NCBI RefSeq assembly: GCF_000004075.3
Contig: NC_026655.2
Coordinates: 3,410,001-3,474,000, forward strand
DNA: 64,000 nt
Direction of reading: 5' to 3'
Source of the DNA: Cucumis sativus
Lineage: Eukaryota; Streptophyta; Magnoliopsida; Cucurbitales; Cucurbitaceae
This document shows positions 61,970 through 64,000 of the stretch, in pieces. Position numbers and translations under genes: made by a program. The notes beneath the pieces are model-generated. The model worked only from the letters and a program-made list of their open reading frames with translations. It was not told where the DNA came from and ran no database searches. Numbering within the stretch: the stretch's first letter is position 1; each line of letters starts with the position of its first letter.

Positions 61970-63921
61970 TTAATGAAAGGTATCGGATTGTAATCGGAAG
62001 CTTTTGATGCAATCGGCGCTCATGGCGTCCCTTACTGCTCTCTTCCTTTTGGGAAGACAAACTGAAGAGATTGTTTTGGCAGACAACACCTTTTTCACCA
62101 GCAGTTTCCACTTCGCATCCTCTTTTTCAACATTCTCTTGCTTCATTTTTTGTTTGAATTGTCTGCCAAACCAAACCCAATAACGGTTAAAAAAAACAAA
62201 AAACTTGCAAAATCATCATTGGGTCTCCCCAACAACTGCAACAATAATCCATCATTGACTCAAACACGCTCAAGTAAAAAGGGCGAATTTTGATTCATTC
62301 GGCTTTTGGAAAAAGGCATCCCCGCCTAAGACCTTTTTCCTTTTCTTTTCTTTGAAAAACCAGCCGTAGACTTTCCTAGAAGCCCATCCCCAACAATATT
62401 TAATAGGAAATTGGGATGCTTTTCTTTTTTTTTTTTTGGTTTTGATCGATTCCTTTTACGCATGTCTAGTTATGAGTCAATAAACGCTCAACAATGAAAC
62501 AGTCAAAGTCAAAGTCAAATCAAAGTTTGTTAAAAGATGGGATGGGTGGGTTTTTTTTGTTCATGTATGTAAAACGGGATGAATTTAGGTATGAGATGGA
62601 TGGCATAAGAAAAGAGGGGTATTGAGAACGAACCTGCAAAGAGGGACTTTGCAAGCATCGGATTGGTGGCAGATGGAGGCATGCAAGCGTAGAAGCTGCC
62701 ACATTCGTTTGCACCGCCAGCAAGCTCCTCCGTGGACTCTGTTCTCACACGTTGCAAAGTGCTTAATCAGAAGTTGAACTCCACGACACGTAGAGTATTT
62801 AGAACATGGCTGCTTCTTTGTGGGTACCACGTCCAGCGGCCCAACGTTTGTGCACCCTTCTTTACAGATGTGCTCTAAACACTCCATTGCGTCGCTTAGC
62901 TGAAGATAAACCCTCTGCTCTTTCCTCTGCCTTCTGCATCTCTTTTTCCTCTGCACATAAATGCAAACAATGAATAATTGAATTGATGTTGTGTCTTGAT
63001 GTGAACAAGGAAAGAACTAGTGGAATGAATAGCTAAAAAAATACCAATTCGGATTCATCCATGAACTGCAGAATTTGAAGCTCGAGCCAAGAGTCGTGTT
63101 TTTGCAGGAATTTCCAGCCTTCCGTTTTCTCAACGGCCTTGAAGTGGGTGGACACCATTTTCATACAGCTGAGTGAGAGATCCGGTGCATCGCACATTCT
63201 TGCGAGTTGGAGTATATCGATAACGCTATGGATGGACAAGTTTCTAGCCAAGTGCTTAGTGCATCGCTGCTTCAAATGTGGAACAAGGTAAACGTGTGAT
63301 AGCGCCAAAAGATGAATTCCATATTTCTTTAGATATTCTTCAGGGCACCTAAATGCAACGCCGACAAATTTAGACTTACTCCGCCTACCAAGACTGACTG
63401 CTTACCAAAATTAAAAACTGACTAATTCTAATTACAAATTGCCAATTGCATACTGACCTAGATGTGTAGAGGAATTGAACGAACGAAACGACTGCCTCAC
63501 ACGGAACTCCAAGCATTTGAATCACTTTCTCGGAGCTCCTGTGCTTTCGCGGTTGCTCGATCATGTTTTCCAACACCGATGAAACCGAGGCCTGTAATTG
63601 AAATCAACAAACTCAGATCCCCCAATCCAATGCAAAATCAAGAAAATCGCACCCAATAACCCCAATCCGTTTGGTCTAACGACAATTAACCAACACTCTA
63701 AAGGCGAGAACTTGTTCAAATTTCAATTAATTCGAGAGATTTAAGAAAAGACCAAGATAAAGAAGTACCAGTACGGTAGAATGCGCAGGTATACGAAGTC
63801 CACCGGAGGTAACGATATGAATGTCAGACTCCGGCATCTCCTGGAAATCCGATTTGCGATCCTTGACAGGGGAGGCGAGAAAATGGGGGTGGATTTCGGA
63901 AGGAAGATGAAGGGCTTCCAT
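61970..63921 (-). CDS. BTB/POZ and TAZ domain protein (BT1/BT4-like)
   Basis: Five exons: 63921-63769, 63591-63458, 63348-63045, 62950-62634, 62162-61970; 366 residues, the usual size. The BTB domain (about 30-135) starts SDIHIVTSGGLRIPAHS and is expected to bind CULLIN3 as a ubiquitin-ligase adaptor. A BACK-like linker leads to the TAZ zinc finger (about 205-302) with its Cys/His ladder: ECLEHICKEGCTNVG, CRGVQLLIKHFATCENRVHG, CWRCKRMWQLLRLHASIC, CKVPLCR. The basic C-terminal end (KWKLLVKKVLSAKTIS) is the calmodulin-binding segment known in this plant-specific family. BT proteins act in gametophyte development, telomerase control and nitrogen or hormone responses; which applies here is not shown by sequence. 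Confidence 0.94.
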
Positions 63922-64000
63922 GAGAGAGATGGAGATGGAGATGGAGATGGAGAAAAATAATTGAGTGTTGTTGGTGTGAGGAAGAGAAGTATGAGAGAAA
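63922..64000 (-). other. Leader of the BTB-TAZ gene
   Basis: The plus strand carries about five GGAGAT hexamers (63928-63953), read as CTCCAT or ATCTCC repeats in the mRNA leader. The transcription start may lie beyond the window. Confidence 0.5.

Noticed and set aside
1-64000. CRISPR arrays, operons, rRNA or tRNA genes
   Set aside because: No regularly spaced direct repeats with unique spacers and no tRNA- or rRNA-like blocks were seen; the genome is eukaryotic.

Overview
This is eudicot nuclear DNA. It is AT-rich, its genes carry many short GT-AG introns, and it is scattered with microsatellites. Inverted-repeat elements at about 38.1-38.8 kb resemble a family I recall as common in cucurbit genomes, and all gene models read like cucurbit or rosid orthologues. 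I would call it Cucurbitaceae, with moderate confidence. Gene models were built by hand from splice signals, reading frame and family knowledge. Every multi-exon CDS listed closes in frame with a length that fits its family.

Layout: 2.2-4.6 kb (-) a thioredoxin-like [2Fe-2S] plus TPR protein. 5.7-6.8 kb (+) a xyloglucan endotransglucosylase/hydrolase. 6.94-7.96 kb a non-autonomous Mutator-like element with a perfect 9-bp target duplication. 8.25-10.5 kb (-) BTF3/NAC-beta. 14.1-14.5 kb (-) a small Lys-rich FAM32A-like protein. 16.5-19.4 kb (-) a Golgi-type nucleotide-diphospho-sugar transferase. 21.6-25.8 kb (-) a SUS6/7-class sucrose synthase with a C-terminal membrane segment. 27.6-34.6 kb (-) ARGONAUTE1 with its miR168 site. 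34.9-40.3 kb is gene-poor, with microsatellites and clustered MITEs. 40.3-41.7 kb (+) a pectate lyase. 42.5-45.3 kb (+) a NAC transcription factor. 46.0-49.1 kb (-) a DHH/DHHA1 phosphoesterase carrying a LINE 3' end in an intron. 49.7-52.3 kb (+) an organelle-type RRM protein. 53.6-56.6 kb (-) a REVEILLE1-like MYB. 56.7-61.9 kb is gene-poor. 62.0-63.9 kb (-) a BTB-TAZ protein.

The genes do not form an operon or a shared pathway; this is ordinary plant gene order. Several are regulators (AGO1, NAC, RVE1-like, BTB-TAZ), three act on walls or sugars (XTH, pectate lyase, sucrose synthase), and two probably act in plastids ([2Fe-2S]-TPR, RRM). I found no new multi-gene system. The points most worth a second look are four inferred GC-AG introns (two in the sucrose synthase, two in AGO1), one of which decides whether the sucrose synthase gains a membrane anchor; the Mutator-like element with its 22-bp repeat; the [2Fe-2S]-TPR fusion; and the little-studied plant DHH protein.
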